Assembly: GCF_022808815.1 (NCBI RefSeq)
Contig: NZ_JAKZLC010000001.1
Coordinates: 992,001 to 1,056,000, forward strand
Length of the DNA stretch: 64,000 nucleotides
Direction of reading: 5' to 3'
Source of the DNA: Geothrix paludis
GTDB lineage: Bacteria > Acidobacteriota > Holophagae > Holophagales > Holophagaceae
Shown here: positions 50,663 to 61,906 of the stretch, piece after piece
How the letters are laid out: the number at the start of each line of letters is the position of its first letter
Position numbering within the stretch: position 1 is the first letter of the stretch
Program-made: the position numbers and the translations under genes
The notes under the pieces: model-generated
Seen by the model: the letters and a program-made list of their open reading frames with translations, nothing else
Databases searched by the model: none
Told to the model about the DNA's origin: nothing

Positions 50663-52093
50663 ATGCGCATCCTCTTCGCGGGCACGGAGCTCTATCCCCA
50701 CGTGACGGTCGGTGGGTTGGCGGACGTGATGGCCGCCCTTCCCTTGGCCCTGAGAGCCCGGGGCGCCGACCTGCGCCTGCTGCTCCCGGGCTTCCCGGCC
50801 CTCCTCCAGGCGGCGGCTCCGCTGGCCCCGGTCCGCCAGCTGCCGGATCTCATGGGCGGCGGCGCGCGCCTGCTTCTCGGCCGTACCCCCGCGGGCGTCC
50901 CCGTCTACCTGCTGGATCAGCCCGCCTTCTTCGGGAGCGGACCGCCCTACGAGGACCGCGTGGACACGCCCCGGCGGTTCGCCGCGCTGTCCTGGGTCGC
51001 GGCCCGGCTCGCGAAGGAGGGCGACGACGGCTGGCGCCCGGACATCCTGCACGTCCATGACTGGCCGGTCGCCCTCGCCCCGGCCTACCTGGCCTTTGAA
51101 CCCGGCCCTCGCCCCGCCGCCCTGCTCACGATCCACAACCTGGCCTATCAGGGCATCTTCCCCAAGAGCCTCCTCCCGGACCTGCGGCTGCCCCTGGAGC
51201 ATTTCACTCCGGCCGACCTCGAGTACTACGACCAGATCTGCTTCCTGAAGGCCGGACTGGTCCACGCCGACCGCATCAGCACCGTGAGCCCCACCTACGC
51301 CCGGGAGATCCAGGATCCCTCGAAGGGCGGGCTCCACGGCCTCCTCGCCGCGCGGGGGCGGGATCTGGCGGGCATCCTGAACGGCGTGGACGCCGGCGTG
51401 TGGACCCCTTCCGGCAACCTCCACCTGGCCTTCCCCTACGATCTGGACCGCCTAGACCGCCGGACGCTCAACAAGGCGGCCCTCCAGCGGGAACTGGGGC
51501 TGCGGGAGGATCCGGAGGCGCTCCTCTTCGCCATCGTGAGCCGCTTCGCGCCCCAGAAAGGCCTCGACCTCGTGCTGGAGGTCCTGCCTCACCTGGCGCG
51601 CCTCGGCGCCCAGCTGGCGGTCCTGGGCCAGGGTGACGGGGCTCTAGAGACTGCTTTCCGCGCCGCGCCACGCCGGTATCCGGGGCGCGTGGCGTCGCGG
51701 ATCGGCTACGACACCGGCCTCTCCCACCGCTGCTATGGCGGCGCCGATGTGATCCTCGTCCCCAGCCGTGAGGAACCCTGCGGCCTCACCCAGCTCTACG
51801 CCCAGGCCTACGGGGCCCTGCCCCTGGTGCGGCGCACGGGTGGCCTGGCCGACACCGTCCTGGATCCAGACGACTCGCAACCCGGGAGCCCTCCCGCCAC
51901 GGGCTTCGTGTTCGAGGAGGCCACGGCCGCGGACCTGGCCGGTGCCCTGGACCGCGCCTGCGCCCGGTACCGGAGCGATCCAGCCGCGTGGCGGACCATG
52001 CAGCGCGCGGCCATGGGCCAGGATAGGGGCTGGGACCGCCCGGCCCAGGCCTACCTCGGTCTCTACGGCGAAATGGCGGGGCGGAGAGGCTGA
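50663..52093 (+). CDS. glgA: Glycogen synthase (GT5)
   Basis: 476 residues. It adds glucose from ADP-glucose to glycogen. The C-terminal GT-B motif PSREEPCGLTQLYAQAYG and RTGGLADTV are as in E. coli GlgA, as are HNLAYQGIFP and SAVSPTYARE-like TVSPTYAREI. The N-terminal KTGGLADV motif is TVGGLADV here (residues about 15-22), so the Lys15 that binds ADP-glucose in E. coli is Thr. The rest looks fully functional. ATG 50663. Its end is 4 bases from the convergent glgP stop. Confidence 0.94.
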   Translation: MRILFAGTELYPHVTVGGLADVMAALPLALRARGADLRLLLPGFPALLQAAAPLAPVRQLPDLMGGGARLLLGRTPAGVPVYLLDQPAFFGSGPPYEDRVDTPRRFAALSWVAARLAKEGDDGWRPDILHVHDWPVALAPAYLAFEPGPRPAALLTIHNLAYQGIFPKSLLPDLRLPLEHFTPADLEYYDQICFLKAGLVHADRISTVSPTYAREIQDPSKGGLHGLLAARGRDLAGILNGVDAGVWTPSGNLHLAFPYDLDRLDRRTLNKAALQRELGLREDPEALLFAIVSRFAPQKGLDLVLEVLPHLARLGAQLAVLGQGDGALETAFRAAPRRYPGRVASRIGYDTGLSHRCYGGADVILVPSREEPCGLTQLYAQAYGALPLVRRTGGLADTVLDPDDSQPGSPPATGFVFEEATAADLAGALDRACARYRSDPAAWRTMQRAAMGQDRGWDRPAQAYLGLYGEMAGRRG

Positions 52094-52097
52094 GCCC

Positions 52098-54221
52098 TCA
52101 GACCGGAGGCATCTGGCAGGAGGCGGCCACCGCGGCGGGGAGATAGCAGTTCCGCACGTAGTCCATCACCATGCGATCGGAGTTGAAGCGCCAGGCCAGC
52201 GTCCGGATGGAGCGCTTCACCCGCTTCACCCAGGCCCGGGGCACACCGGCGGCGTCGCGGTCGTAGTAGCAGGGGACCACCTCCTCCTCCAGCACCCGGA
52301 AGAGCGCCTCGGTGTCCCGCCGGTTCTGGATCTCCCCATCGGCGTGGGACTCCCCGCTTCCGATCGCGAAGCCATTCTTCCCGTCGAACGCCTCCGCCCA
52401 CCATCCGTCGAGCACCGAGATGTGAAGCGCCCCGTTCATGGCCGCCTTCATGCCGCTGGTGCCGCAGGCCTCCAGGGGACGCACGGGGTTGTTGAGCCAG
52501 GCGTCCACGCCCTGGTAGAGGTTGCGGCCCACGTGGATGTTGTAGTTCTCCACGAACACGATCCGGTTCCGGAAGCGCGGGTCCTCCAGCAGGCGGTTGA
52601 CCTTCTGGATGAGGCCCTTGCCGCGCTGGTCCGCGGGGTGGGCGCGCCCGGCGAAGATGAGGTTCACCGGCCGGGTCGGGTGGTTCACCAGGGCGGCGAG
52701 GCGGTCCAGGTCCGTGAAGAGGAGGTCCGGGCGCTTGTAGGAGACGAACCTGCGGGCGAAGCCGATGGTGAGCGCGTCGGAATCCAGCGGCGGCGGATCC
52801 ACGGGTGGGAGGCCTAGGCGCGCGCGCGTGGCGGCCACCCGCTCCCGGACGAAACGCAGCGTCCGGGCCTTCAGCACCTGCTTGATCTCCCAGATCTCCG
52901 CCGAATCCACGGATTCGATCTTCGTCCACAGGTCGTGGTGGACCATGCCCTCCAGCCAGTTGATGCCGATGCGCGACTCGAAGAGCTGCTCCATCTCCGT
53001 GGCCAGCCACGTGGAGACGTGCACGCCGTTCGTGATGTGCCCGATGGGGACCTGGGCCTCGGGCCGGCCGGGCCAGAGGCCCGTCCACATGGCCCGCGAC
53101 ACCACGCCATGGAGGGCCGACACGCCGTTGGCCCGGCTGGACTGCCGGAGGGCCAGCACCGTGGGCATGAAGGGCGACCCATGGTCCCCGGGGTTCACGC
53201 GGCCCAGGTTCGCCACCTCCTGGACCGGGAGCTTCAGCCCGTCCGCCAGGGGGCGCAGGTGCTCTTCCGCCAGCTCCACCGGGAACCGGTCGTGGCCTGC
53301 GTCCACCGAGGTGTGGGTGGTGAACACCGTGGCCGCAGCCGCTTCCTTCAGCGCCGTCCAGGGCTCCAGGCCATCGGCCTGCACCCTGTGCCGGGCCCGC
53401 TCCAGGATGGCGAAGGCGGTGTGCCCCTCGTTGAGGTGGAACACGCTGGCGGTGATGCCCAGCTCCCGCAGCGCCCGCGCGCCCCCCACACCGAGCATCA
53501 GCTCCTGCTGGATGCGCGTGCGCTGGTCGCCGCCGTAGAGGCGGGCCGCGAGGGCCTGGTCCGCCTCGCTGTTCTGGGGATCCCGGGTGTCCAGCAGGAT
53601 GAGGCGCACGCGACCCACGCAGGCCTCCAGCACCTGGGCCCAGACGGTCCGTCCCGGCATCTCCACCCCCACCCGGGCGGGCTCGCCCCGGGAGGTTAGC
53701 GCGGGCCGCAGGGGCAGGTCCTTCAGGTCGAAGGGCTCCAGCACGTCCTGCTGCCAGAAGGACGGATCCAGCACCTGGTTGGTGTAGCCCTGGTGGTACA
53801 GGAGGCCGACCCCCACCAGGGGGACGCCCAGGTCGGAGGCGCCTTTCAGGTGATCCCCGGCCAGGATGCCGAGGCCGCCCGAGTAGATGGGAATGCACTC
53901 GTGGATGCCGAACTCCATGCAGAAGTAGGCCACTGGCCGCGTGCTCAGAGGGCCCGCGTGGAAGAGGCCCCAGGTGGTCACGGGATGCAGGAACTCGTCC
54001 AGCTGGCGCAGGGCACGGTCGATCCGCGCCGGCACGTCCACCTCCATGGCCCGGTTCTCCATCTGCCGCGTGTCGATCTGGCGCAGCACGGAGATGGGGT
54101 TGCGGTGAGCGCGCTGGTACAGGTCCAGGTCCAGGTCCCGGAAGATGGAGCGTACCTCGGGCCGCCAAGTCCACCAGAGGTTCTGGGTGAGTCGTTCGAG
54201 CTTCTGCCGCAGGATCTCCAT
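52098..54221 (-). CDS. glgP: Alpha-glucan (glycogen) phosphorylase, short GT35 type
   Basis: 707 residues. An N-terminal DUF3417-type region (LWWTWRPEVRSIF) is followed by the GT35 core. The pyridoxal-phosphate Lys is in CGTSGMKAAMNG, then DGWWAEAF. CMEFGIHECIPIYSGGLGILAGDHLK is conserved. This shorter class (as in Thermotoga and other bacteria) releases glucose-1-phosphate from alpha-glucan. It lies 30 bases after glgB, probably in one operon with it. Confidence 0.95.
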   Translation of the reverse strand: MEILRQKLERLTQNLWWTWRPEVRSIFRDLDLDLYQRAHRNPISVLRQIDTRQMENRAMEVDVPARIDRALRQLDEFLHPVTTWGLFHAGPLSTRPVAYFCMEFGIHECIPIYSGGLGILAGDHLKGASDLGVPLVGVGLLYHQGYTNQVLDPSFWQQDVLEPFDLKDLPLRPALTSRGEPARVGVEMPGRTVWAQVLEACVGRVRLILLDTRDPQNSEADQALAARLYGGDQRTRIQQELMLGVGGARALRELGITASVFHLNEGHTAFAILERARHRVQADGLEPWTALKEAAAATVFTTHTSVDAGHDRFPVELAEEHLRPLADGLKLPVQEVANLGRVNPGDHGSPFMPTVLALRQSSRANGVSALHGVVSRAMWTGLWPGRPEAQVPIGHITNGVHVSTWLATEMEQLFESRIGINWLEGMVHHDLWTKIESVDSAEIWEIKQVLKARTLRFVRERVAATRARLGLPPVDPPPLDSDALTIGFARRFVSYKRPDLLFTDLDRLAALVNHPTRPVNLIFAGRAHPADQRGKGLIQKVNRLLEDPRFRNRIVFVENYNIHVGRNLYQGVDAWLNNPVRPLEACGTSGMKAAMNGALHISVLDGWWAEAFDGKNGFAIGSGESHADGEIQNRRDTEALFRVLEEEVVPCYYDRDAAGVPRAWVKRVKRSIRTLAWRFNSDRMVMDYVRNCYLPAAVAASCQMPPV

Positions 54222-54251
54222 GGCGCCGGCCTCGATTCTCTGGCGGGTATT

Positions 54252-56168
54252 CTACGCTTCATCTCCAGCCTCGGCCGCCAGGAAGACCGCGCCGAGGGGT
54301 GGAAGGGTCAAGGCCAGCGAGCGGCCGTGCCCGTGCCGCGGGATGGGTTCCGGACGCAGTCTCCCCGGGTTTACAAACTCTTGGCCGCCGTAGGCCTGGG
54401 CATCCGTGTTCAAGATCTCCCGGCAATCCGCCTGGAAGGGGACGCCCACGCGGTAGTCCCGGTGGACCATCGCCGTGAAATTGAGGATCGCGACGGTGGC
54501 ATCGCGGGAATCAGCGCCCCTCCGGAGCAGGGAGAGCACACTGTTGGCGCGGTCACCGCAATCAATCCAGGCGAAGCCCCAGGGTTCGCAGTCGCCCTCG
54601 TGGAGGGACGGACGCGCCCGGTGCAGCGCGTTCAGGTCCCGGAGCAGATCGTGGATGCCCTTGGGCTCCGGCTGGTCGAGCCGCTCCCACTCCAGCGCCG
54701 TCGAGTGGTTCCACTCCCGCGTCTGGCCCAGCTCCGTCCCCATGAAGACCAGCTTCTTGCCCGGGTGGGCGAAGGCCCAGGCCAGCAGGAGCCGCAGGTT
54801 CGCCAGTCGCTCCCACTCGCTGCCCGGCATGCGGCCGAGCAGGCTCCGCTTGCCGTAGACCACCTCGTCATGGGAGAGCGGCAGCACGTGGTTCTCCGTG
54901 CCGTGGTAGAGCATGCTGAAGGTCAGCTCATCCTGGTGGTACCGCCGGTGGAGCATGGTGCGGGCGAAATAGCCCAACGTGTCGTGCATCCAGCCCATGT
55001 TCCACTTGAAGCCGAATCCCAGGCCGCCGACGGACGTGGGCCGGGAGACCATGGGCCAGGCCGTCGATTCCTCGGCAACGGTGAAGGTGTCCGGGTGTTC
55101 CGCGTAGATCGTCTCGTTGAAGCGGCGGAGGAAGGACACCGCCTCCAGGTTCTCCCGACCTCCGTAGCGGTTGGGGATCCACTGGCCCGGCTTCCGGCTG
55201 TAGTCCAGGTAGAGCATGGAGGCCACCGCGTCCACGCGCAGGCCATCGATGTGGAAGCGGTCCAGCCAGTACAGGGCGTTGGAGATGAGGAAGGTCTGCA
55301 CCTCCCGACGCCCGTAGTTGTAGATCAGGGTGCCCCAGTCCATGTGACGGCCCTGGCGGGGATCGGCATGCTCGTAGAGGTGCGTCCCGTCGAAGAAGGC
55401 CAGGCCATGCGCGTCCCCCGGGAAATGGGCGGGCACCCAGTCCAGCACCACCCCGAGACCCGCCTGGTGGAAGGCGTCCACGAAGGCCTTGAAGTCCTCC
55501 GGCGTGCCGTAGCGCCCCGTGGGCGCGAAGAGGCCCAGCGGCTGGTAGCCCCAGGAGCCGTAGAAGGGGTGCTCGCCGACCGGTAGCAGCTCCACGTGGG
55601 TGAAGCCCAGGTAGCGCACGTAGGGGATGAGCTGTTCGGCGATCTCGCGGTAGCTCATGTAGCGGCCGTCCGGGCGGCGGCGCCAGGAGCCCAGGTGCAC
55701 CTCGTAGGCGCTGAATGGTGCCCGGTGGATGGGGACGCGGCCCCGGGCCGCCATCCACTCGGCATCGCCCCAGGCGTAGTCGCCCAGGCCGTGCACCACG
55801 GAGGCCGTGCCGGGCGGAACTTCGCAGCGGAACGCGTACGGGTCCGCCTTCAGGGGCAGCAGGTTCCCCCGCGGGCCGTGCAGCTCGAACTTGTAGAGCT
55901 CGCCCGGCCCCACCTCCGGGATGAAGCACTCCCACACGCCGGCGTCGCTGGGCCGCATGGGATGCCGGCGGCCGTCCCAGGCGTTGAAGGGCCCCACCAC
56001 GCTCACCCGGCGGGCGTTGGGCGCCCAGACCGTGAAGGCCGTCCCCGCCACGCCGTCCAGGACCATCGGATGGGCGCCCAGCTTCTCGTAGGCCCGGCGG
56101 TGCGTGCCCTCGGCGAGCAGGTGGTGGTCCAGCGGCCCCAGCCGCGACGGGAACGGGTTCCGTGGCAT
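54252..56168 (-). CDS. glgB: 1,4-alpha-glucan branching enzyme (GH13)
   Basis: 638 residues. A CBM48-type N-terminal domain ([15 protein letters not shown]) comes before the GH13 barrel. The nucleophile Asp is in [16 protein letters not shown], the acid Glu in TVAEEST and the third Asp in [10 protein letters not shown]. It makes alpha-1,6 branches in glycogen. ATG 56168 overlaps the debranching enzyme stop (TGATG) after GGAGG. Confidence 0.96.
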   Translation of the reverse strand: MPRNPFPSRLGPLDHHLLAEGTHRRAYEKLGAHPMVLDGVAGTAFTVWAPNARRVSVVGPFNAWDGRRHPMRPSDAGVWECFIPEVGPGELYKFELHGPRGNLLPLKADPYAFRCEVPPGTASVVHGLGDYAWGDAEWMAARGRVPIHRAPFSAYEVHLGSWRRRPDGRYMSYREIAEQLIPYVRYLGFTHVELLPVGEHPFYGSWGYQPLGLFAPTGRYGTPEDFKAFVDAFHQAGLGVVLDWVPAHFPGDAHGLAFFDGTHLYEHADPRQGRHMDWGTLIYNYGRREVQTFLISNALYWLDRFHIDGLRVDAVASMLYLDYSRKPGQWIPNRYGGRENLEAVSFLRRFNETIYAEHPDTFTVAEESTAWPMVSRPTSVGGLGFGFKWNMGWMHDTLGYFARTMLHRRYHQDELTFSMLYHGTENHVLPLSHDEVVYGKRSLLGRMPGSEWERLANLRLLLAWAFAHPGKKLVFMGTELGQTREWNHSTALEWERLDQPEPKGIHDLLRDLNALHRARPSLHEGDCEPWGFAWIDCGDRANSVLSLLRRGADSRDATVAILNFTAMVHRDYRVGVPFQADCREILNTDAQAYGGQEFVNPGRLRPEPIPRHGHGRSLALTLPPLGAVFLAAEAGDEA

Positions 56169-59100
56169 CAGCGTCCTCCGCTCCAGAGGCCTCCGGACAG
56201 CTGGATCCACACCCGCAGCGCCTCCGTGGCGCTCCAGGCCTGGGCGTCGCAGCCCCGCTGGGCGTGCGGGGCGTCGCCGTCCAGCAGCTCGGGCAGGTGG
56301 CCCACGCAGCCCTCCGCGAGCGGCGTCTCAAGGGTTCCCAGGATGGCCCGGGCCGCGGCCACGGCCTCGGGCGCCTGGTCCCAGGCGGCGGCGAGGGCCT
56401 CGCAGAACGTGGGCAGCAGCCACACCCAGGCCGTGCCGTTGTGGTAGGCGGGCTTGCGCCGGGTGTCCTCGTCGCCCTCGTAGCGGCCCCAGTACGGGTG
56501 CCGCGGGTCGTTCAGCAGGTGGCCCGCGGCGTCGCGGATCTCCAGCGGCGAGGCCACGGGAAGCGGCGCCAGGCTCCGCAGCGCGCCGGGCACCAGCAGG
56601 TGACGCTGGGCCGCTTCCACGACCCGGCGGGCGCGGGCCCCCTGCAGGAGTCCCAGGCTCACGAGGAAGAGCTGGTTCGGGCGCAGGTGTTCCTGGGGGA
56701 CGCCCTGGGCCGCAGGCAGCCCCGCCGGCGCGGCCAGCAGGTCCGCGTACCAGCCGGAGGCGGGCAGCCAGAAGCGGTCCAGCGAGGCCTCCGCCTGGAG
56801 GGCCAGGGTGTCCCAGCGCCCGGAAGCCTCGCCATCGAGCCGCGCCAGCTGGCGCAGCAGGCGGATCCAGAGGGCCTGCAGCTCCACCGGGTAGCCCTCG
56901 CGCGGCGTGCCGGCGGGATGGGCCGTGTCCATCCAGGTGAAGTGGGCGGGGCTCCAGACCAGGGCGGAAGCCGGATCCACGCGGATGCCGTTGGGCGTGC
57001 CCGCCAAGTTGCCCGCCGCTATGCTGTGCAGCACTGACCCCAGGGGCCGCCCTCCCGCGTCGGCCGCATAGACATCGGGACCCAAAACGGCGGCGGCCTC
57101 CGCCAGGGCGAGGGCGAACCAGAGCGGCGCGTCGGAGGTGTCGCGGTCCCCGTCCTCCGAGGCCGCCAGGCGGTTGGGCAGCGTGCCCTGCCGCTCCAGG
57201 GCGCCGAAGGTCCGGAGGATCTCCAGGGACTCGCGGATCCAGCCCCCGGCCAGCAGTCCGCGCACAGCGATGAAGGTGTCGCGGCCCCAGTCGAGGAACC
57301 AGGGATAGCCCGCGATGACCGTGGTCCCCGCCCCCCGGCGTGCCAGGAAGGCCGCGCAGGCGGTCTCCAGCTGCCGGCCGAAGCTGTCCGCCCCGGGCCT
57401 GTTGGAGAGGGGCGGTTCCAGGGTGATCCTCGCGGACCGCTCCCGCGGATCCGCATCCACGGTGATCGACAGGCTGCCGCCCGGAGGAAGGGGCAGCTCG
57501 AACCAGCCGGGACTCCAGGCATCCCCCTGAGCCCGCATCCCCCGGCCAGCCTCCACCGGATGCGGGATGCCCCGGCACCACTCGGGCTCGGGGTGGTAGG
57601 CCCCCCCTTCGCTCCAGGCGCGCAGCTCGCGGTTCGGCGCCAGACGGACCTGGAAGCCCGGCCGGCCGCTCAGCGGAGTGGTGGCTGCGACGAAGTGGCG
57701 GTCCAGCTCCGGGCTCCAGGAGGTCTCCTCGTGGAAGCTGCGGTCCTCCAGGTCCAGCCGCACCGTGAGGTCCACGCGGACCTCTCCGGAGATCTCCTCC
57801 TCCACCCCGCGGCTGAACCGCAGCACCACGGCGTTCCGGCCCTCCGGCATCTCGGCCTCGAGGTGGACGGGCACCGTGCGCCCGTCCCCGGCGTGGGCCC
57901 GGAAGCGCCAGCGGACCGGCGGACCGGGCTCGAAGCGCTCGAGGTTGTCCGCCCCGAGGGCCGAGAGGAACCCGTCGGCGATGACCCAGGCCCGGAGCCG
58001 CTTCGCCAGCACCTGGCGGTCGCAGGGCAGGTCCGGGTGCAGGTTCGCGCCCAGCAGGCAGTCGTACTTCGAGGCGATGGCCCCCAGGTCCGCGTGCAGC
58101 CTGGCCATACCACCGCGGCCATTGGTGAGCAGGGCCAGCCCCTGTTCCCCGTGGCCGGAGAAGCGCGGGAGCGTCGGGCAGAACCGGAGCTGGCCCCGGA
58201 TCGGGGGCCCTTCCTCGCCGAAGCGGTCCAGGTGGAGGTCCGCCAGGCCGGCCGCGTCGCCGGACCGCGGGGGCAGCGCGGCGAGGTGCCGGCCGCCGGC
58301 CGGGATCGAGCGCAGGTTCAGATCCAGGGCCCCCGCCCTGCGGAGGGTCGCGGAGAACGGCAGGGCATCCTCGATGAGGACCCAGTGTCCCGGCGGCACG
58401 GGCAGGATACGGGCGGCATCCCCGGGTCCCCAGCGGACCACGGCGGGATAGCGTTCCCCGCTCGCCGCCGCGTCCAGGGCGCCAAGCAGGTCCGCCGAGG
58501 CCCGCACCGGGTCCAGGCGCGGCAGGGCTGCCAGGAAGGCCGCGGGATCCCGGTCCACCCACGCCGCCAGCAGGCGCCAGTCACAGGGCCCGATGGCCTC
58601 GGCGGGGATGGCCTCAGCCAGCCGCTGGAAGCCCCAGGCGGCCTGGGCCCGCCGGGCGCGATAGGCCTCGCCGGAGAGCCCTGCGGGGGCAGGCCGGTCC
58701 GCCAGGCAGTGGGCCGCGCCGGGGTGGAGGACGACCCGCACGCGACCGTCGGAGCGCCGGATCTCCGGCGGAGAGCCCAACAGGTCCCGAGCGGGCGCGC
58801 CCAGGCCGGTCCAGACCGCCTCCGCCAGGACCAGCTCCCGGGGCTCGCGCACATCCAGGTTCACAAGCACCAGGCAGCGGTCCTGGCCCTCGGCGGAGCG
58901 GCGGGCCAGGGCCAGCACCGGCGAATCCTCCGGGCTCAGGCGCGCCACCGCCGCGCCGTCGAAGAAGCAGGGATGCTCCGCCAGCAGGCGATGGAGGGCC
59001 GCCAGCTCCGGCACAAGGTTCGGCTCGGCGCCCCAGGCCAAGCCCCGGGCCTCATGGACATCCAGCTTTTCAGCCGCCAGCCACTCGACGCCGGCGGTGA

Positions 59101-60448
59101 AGCCGTAGGCCCCGCTGTGGCTCGCCAGGCCGCAGAGCCGGGTGCGCATCAAAGACCAGGCGGCCCCTTGCGCGGCCAGGCGGTCGTTGTCGTGGGTTTC
59201 GCTGTAGTGCACCAGGGGGCCCATCCGCGAGGCCTGGCGGATGCAGTGGTCCAGGTAGGCTGCCACGGCGCGCGGCTCGTAGTTCTGGAACAGCTCCGAG
59301 TAGGCCCACTGCAGGCCGCCCTCGCCCAGGAGTCGCTCCGTGTCCTCCCAGCTTCCACCCAGGCCCTCGAGGAGGAACGCGCAGTCGGGGAATTCCCGCC
59401 GGACCCGGGCGCCGAGGTACTGCCAGACAGGCATGGGCACCAGGTACCCGGCATCGCAGCGGAAGCCGTCCACCCCGCGGCGGCACCAGGTGAGCAGGGA
59501 CTCGGCGACGGTCTCCCAGAAGGCCGGCGGACCGCCCTCCAGCTCCGCCAGGTCACCCCAGGTGACGCCCCAGGCGCCGGGGCTGTGGAAGCTCCCGTCC
59601 GGCTCGCGGCGGAACCATTCCGGACGAGTCTCCATCAGCCGGGAGCCCCAGCCCGTGTGGTTCACCACGATGTCCAGGAAGAGGCTTCCGCCACGGAGGT
59701 GCACACCGTCCGCCAGCTCCCGGAACTGGTCCACGGCCGTGGTGCGCCGGTCGAAGACCACCAGGGCCGGGTCGATGGCCGTCAGGTCCAGCTGGGCGTA
59801 GGGGCTGCCGAAGCGCCCCATGCGGGCGAAGGTGGTGGGCACCGGCCCCACCGGCAGCAGGTGCAGGATGCGGCAGCCCAGCGTGTCGAAGATGTGGGGC
59901 AGGCAGGCCGTGAGGTCCCGCAGGGTGCCCGAGGGCGGGATCACCGTCATCCCCTGCCCGTCGAGCTCCGCCCAGGCGGCCTCCCGGGCGGGATCCCGCG
60001 TCTCCCGGAAGGCGCGGGCGGGACCGAACATGCGGGGGAAGGCGCAGTAGACGAGGTTGGCCGTGCGCAGCCGGTCCGGCAGGACGCTCACGCCCAGGTC
60101 GTCCCCCGCCGGCCAGTGCTGGTAGCCGGCGGAGTCCACCGCGTAGGCCTTGGCACGGAAGGGGCCCGGCTCCGTGAGGGCCAGGTCCAGGGACCAGCCG
60201 CCCTCTTCGGCCTGGAGGGGCAGGTCCCGCCAGGCGGCCCCGGCGAAGGTGCGGGCCTCGCCCGGGAGGGTGCCGGCCCGCGCCAGGATCTCCTCCCGGG
60301 CGCGGTCGCCCCGGGTGAGGTTCGTGCGGAGGAAGGCCCGCCAGCCGGCCTGCCCCGGCGCGGGGTGGGCCAGGTCCACGCGCAAACGGTCGCCCACGTA
60401 GCGCACGACGTGGTCCCCAGGCGCGGGTGTCATGGCGGGTCGGAGCAT
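56168..60448 (-). CDS. Bifunctional glycogen debranching enzyme: GH13 glucanotransferase-like domain fused to GH133 amylo-1,6-glucosidase
   Basis: 1426 residues. Residues about 130-600 form a GH13 barrel: DIVVNHTG (259-266), nucleophile Asp332 in [13 protein letters not shown], acid Glu361 in FLLEGLGG, and ETHDND (417-422). A middle region (about 620-1000) is less clear. The C-terminal part is GH133: [19 protein letters not shown] at about 1046-1064 and [15 protein letters not shown] near 1333. The build matches eukaryotic AGL (about 1,500 residues), which does both debranching steps. Start ATG 60448 follows GGGGAG; ATGs at 60475 and 60433 are alternatives. It overlaps glgB. Confidence 0.92.
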   Translation of the reverse strand: MLRPAMTPAPGDHVVRYVGDRLRVDLAHPAPGQAGWRAFLRTNLTRGDRAREEILARAGTLPGEARTFAGAAWRDLPLQAEEGGWSLDLALTEPGPFRAKAYAVDSAGYQHWPAGDDLGVSVLPDRLRTANLVYCAFPRMFGPARAFRETRDPAREAAWAELDGQGMTVIPPSGTLRDLTACLPHIFDTLGCRILHLLPVGPVPTTFARMGRFGSPYAQLDLTAIDPALVVFDRRTTAVDQFRELADGVHLRGGSLFLDIVVNHTGWGSRLMETRPEWFRREPDGSFHSPGAWGVTWGDLAELEGGPPAFWETVAESLLTWCRRGVDGFRCDAGYLVPMPVWQYLGARVRREFPDCAFLLEGLGGSWEDTERLLGEGGLQWAYSELFQNYEPRAVAAYLDHCIRQASRMGPLVHYSETHDNDRLAAQGAAWSLMRTRLCGLASHSGAYGFTAGVEWLAAEKLDVHEARGLAWGAEPNLVPELAALHRLLAEHPCFFDGAAVARLSPEDSPVLALARRSAEGQDRCLVLVNLDVREPRELVLAEAVWTGLGAPARDLLGSPPEIRRSDGRVRVVLHPGAAHCLADRPAPAGLSGEAYRARRAQAAWGFQRLAEAIPAEAIGPCDWRLLAAWVDRDPAAFLAALPRLDPVRASADLLGALDAAASGERYPAVVRWGPGDAARILPVPPGHWVLIEDALPFSATLRRAGALDLNLRSIPAGGRHLAALPPRSGDAAGLADLHLDRFGEEGPPIRGQLRFCPTLPRFSGHGEQGLALLTNGRGGMARLHADLGAIASKYDCLLGANLHPDLPCDRQVLAKRLRAWVIADGFLSALGADNLERFEPGPPVRWRFRAHAGDGRTVPVHLEAEMPEGRNAVVLRFSRGVEEEISGEVRVDLTVRLDLEDRSFHEETSWSPELDRHFVAATTPLSGRPGFQVRLAPNRELRAWSEGGAYHPEPEWCRGIPHPVEAGRGMRAQGDAWSPGWFELPLPPGGSLSITVDADPRERSARITLEPPLSNRPGADSFGRQLETACAAFLARRGAGTTVIAGYPWFLDWGRDTFIAVRGLLAGGWIRESLEILRTFGALERQGTLPNRLAASEDGDRDTSDAPLWFALALAEAAAVLGPDVYAADAGGRPLGSVLHSIAAGNLAGTPNGIRVDPASALVWSPAHFTWMDTAHPAGTPREGYPVELQALWIRLLRQLARLDGEASGRWDTLALQAEASLDRFWLPASGWYADLLAAPAGLPAAQGVPQEHLRPNQLFLVSLGLLQGARARRVVEAAQRHLLVPGALRSLAPLPVASPLEIRDAAGHLLNDPRHPYWGRYEGDEDTRRKPAYHNGTAWVWLLPTFCEALAAAWDQAPEAVAAARAILGTLETPLAEGCVGHLPELLDGDAPHAQRGCDAQAWSATEALRVWIQLSGGLWSGGR

Positions 60449-60558
60449 CGCTCCCCCGGGCGGACGTGCCCCCATGGTACGCCCGACCAGGCCCCTCTGC
60501 CGGATCCTCCGATTGCGGGTTCCCAGGCCCTGAGGGGGCCGGTCAGAATGGTCGCACC

Positions 60559-61509
60559 ATGTCCAACGCCTCCGCCGCCCTCGAACCCCTGCTCGCCGAA
60601 TGCCGCAAGGTGATCGTGGGCCAGCCCCAGCTGCTCAACCGCCTCGTGGTGGCCCTGCTCTGCCGAGGCCACGTGCTGCTGGAGGGCCTGCCGGGCCTGG
60701 CGAAGACGCGCACCATCAAGACCCTGGCCTCGGCCAGCCACACCAGCTTCCACCGCATCCAGTTCACGCCGGACCTGCTGCCCAGCGACGTGGTGGGCAC
60801 CCTGGTGTTCGATCCCAAGCAGCTCACCTTCACGCCCAAGCGCGGCCCCATCTTCGCCAACCTGGTGCTGGCGGACGAGATCAACCGGGCCCCCTCCAAG
60901 GTGCAGGCCGCCCTGCTGGAGGCCATGGAGGAGCGGCAGGTCACGCTGGGCGAGGAGAGCTTCCGCCTGCCGGATCCCTTCCTGGTGCTGGCCACCCAGA
61001 ACCCCCTGGAGCAGGAGGGCACCTTCCCCCTGCCCGAGGCCCAGATGGACCGCTTCCTCTTCAAGCTCCGGGTGGACTACCCCAAGGCCGAGGAGGAAGT
61101 GGAGGTCCTGCGCCGCGCCCACCTGAACGGCGACGAGGTGAACCCCGTGGTGGACGCCGCCAGCCTGCTGGCCGCAGGCCGCGAAGCCCAGAAGGTGCGG
61201 CTGGACGACGCCATCCGCACCTACATCGTGAAGCTGGTGCAGGCCACGCGGCCCGGCCACGGCAAGGTGTGGAAGGGCAAGGAGCTGCTGCGCTGCGGCG
61301 CCAGTCCCCGGGCCTCGCTCTCGCTCCAGGCCTCCACCCGCGCCCTGGCCTACCTCCAGGGCCGCGACCACGTGCTGCCCCAGGACGTGGTGGACCTGGC
61401 GCCAGACGTGCTGCGCCACCGCCTGCTGCTCACCTTCGAGAGCGAGGCCGACGGCGCCACCACGGACCAGGTCATCGCCCAGCTGCTCCAAGCCGTGCCC
61501 CGCCCCTGA
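60559..61509 (+). CDS. MoxR-family AAA+ ATPase
   Basis: 316 residues. Walker A is GLPGLAKT and Walker B LVLADEINR, then the MoxR segment APSKVQAALLEAMEE. The C-terminal lid is of the usual MoxR type (LRCGASPRASLSL). MoxR ATPases act with von Willebrand factor A proteins in metal-cofactor or protein assembly. No such partner is downstream here, which is unusual. It is divergent from the debranching enzyme. Confidence 0.93.
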   Translation: MSNASAALEPLLAECRKVIVGQPQLLNRLVVALLCRGHVLLEGLPGLAKTRTIKTLASASHTSFHRIQFTPDLLPSDVVGTLVFDPKQLTFTPKRGPIFANLVLADEINRAPSKVQAALLEAMEERQVTLGEESFRLPDPFLVLATQNPLEQEGTFPLPEAQMDRFLFKLRVDYPKAEEEVEVLRRAHLNGDEVNPVVDAASLLAAGREAQKVRLDDAIRTYIVKLVQATRPGHGKVWKGKELLRCGASPRASLSLQASTRALAYLQGRDHVLPQDVVDLAPDVLRHRLLLTFESEADGATTDQVIAQLLQAVPRP

Positions 61510-61552
61510 GCCGGACCGAGCCCACCCTCCGGCTCATCCCACAGGAGGTCCC

Positions 61553-61906
61553 ATGCCCACCGCACCCCGGCCCAAAATCACCGGCATCACCCTGGACGTG
61601 CTCATGCCCGACGGCACGACGCAGGCCCACGTCATCGATCCCACCACCTCCGATGCGCTCGTGTGGAGCGACCGGGCCGTGCAGGTGTTCCGCAAGTTCT
61701 ACGACAAGGGCGGTCCGGCGGAAGGCAAGCGCATGACCCGGGAGGATTTCCTCCAGCACTTTCCCCAGGCCGTGAGCCTCATCGGCGACCAGCCCGACAT
61801 CCTGATAAACCCTGCCGTGGTGGACCAGCTCTGGACCCTGCCCAAACCCGATGGCACGACCCCGGCGTTCCTCTGCAAGAGCACCATGAACCCGACGAAC
61901 GGCTAG
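61553..61906 (+). CDS. Uncharacterised small protein
   Basis: 117 residues, no known family. It begins MPTAPRPKITGITLDVLMPDG and is soluble, with no signal peptide. ATG 61553 follows AGGAGG, an excellent ribosome site, which makes it a real gene. It lies 43 bases after the MoxR gene. Its stop overlaps that of the kinase gene on the other strand (CTAG). Confidence 0.78.
   Translation: MPTAPRPKITGITLDVLMPDGTTQAHVIDPTTSDALVWSDRAVQVFRKFYDKGGPAEGKRMTREDFLQHFPQAVSLIGDQPDILINPAVVDQLWTLPKPDGTTPAFLCKSTMNPTNG

Noticed and set aside
56168-60448. GlgX-type debranching enzyme
   Set aside because: The length, GH133 C-terminus and GH13 motifs do not fit GlgX/isoamylase (about 650-700 residues).
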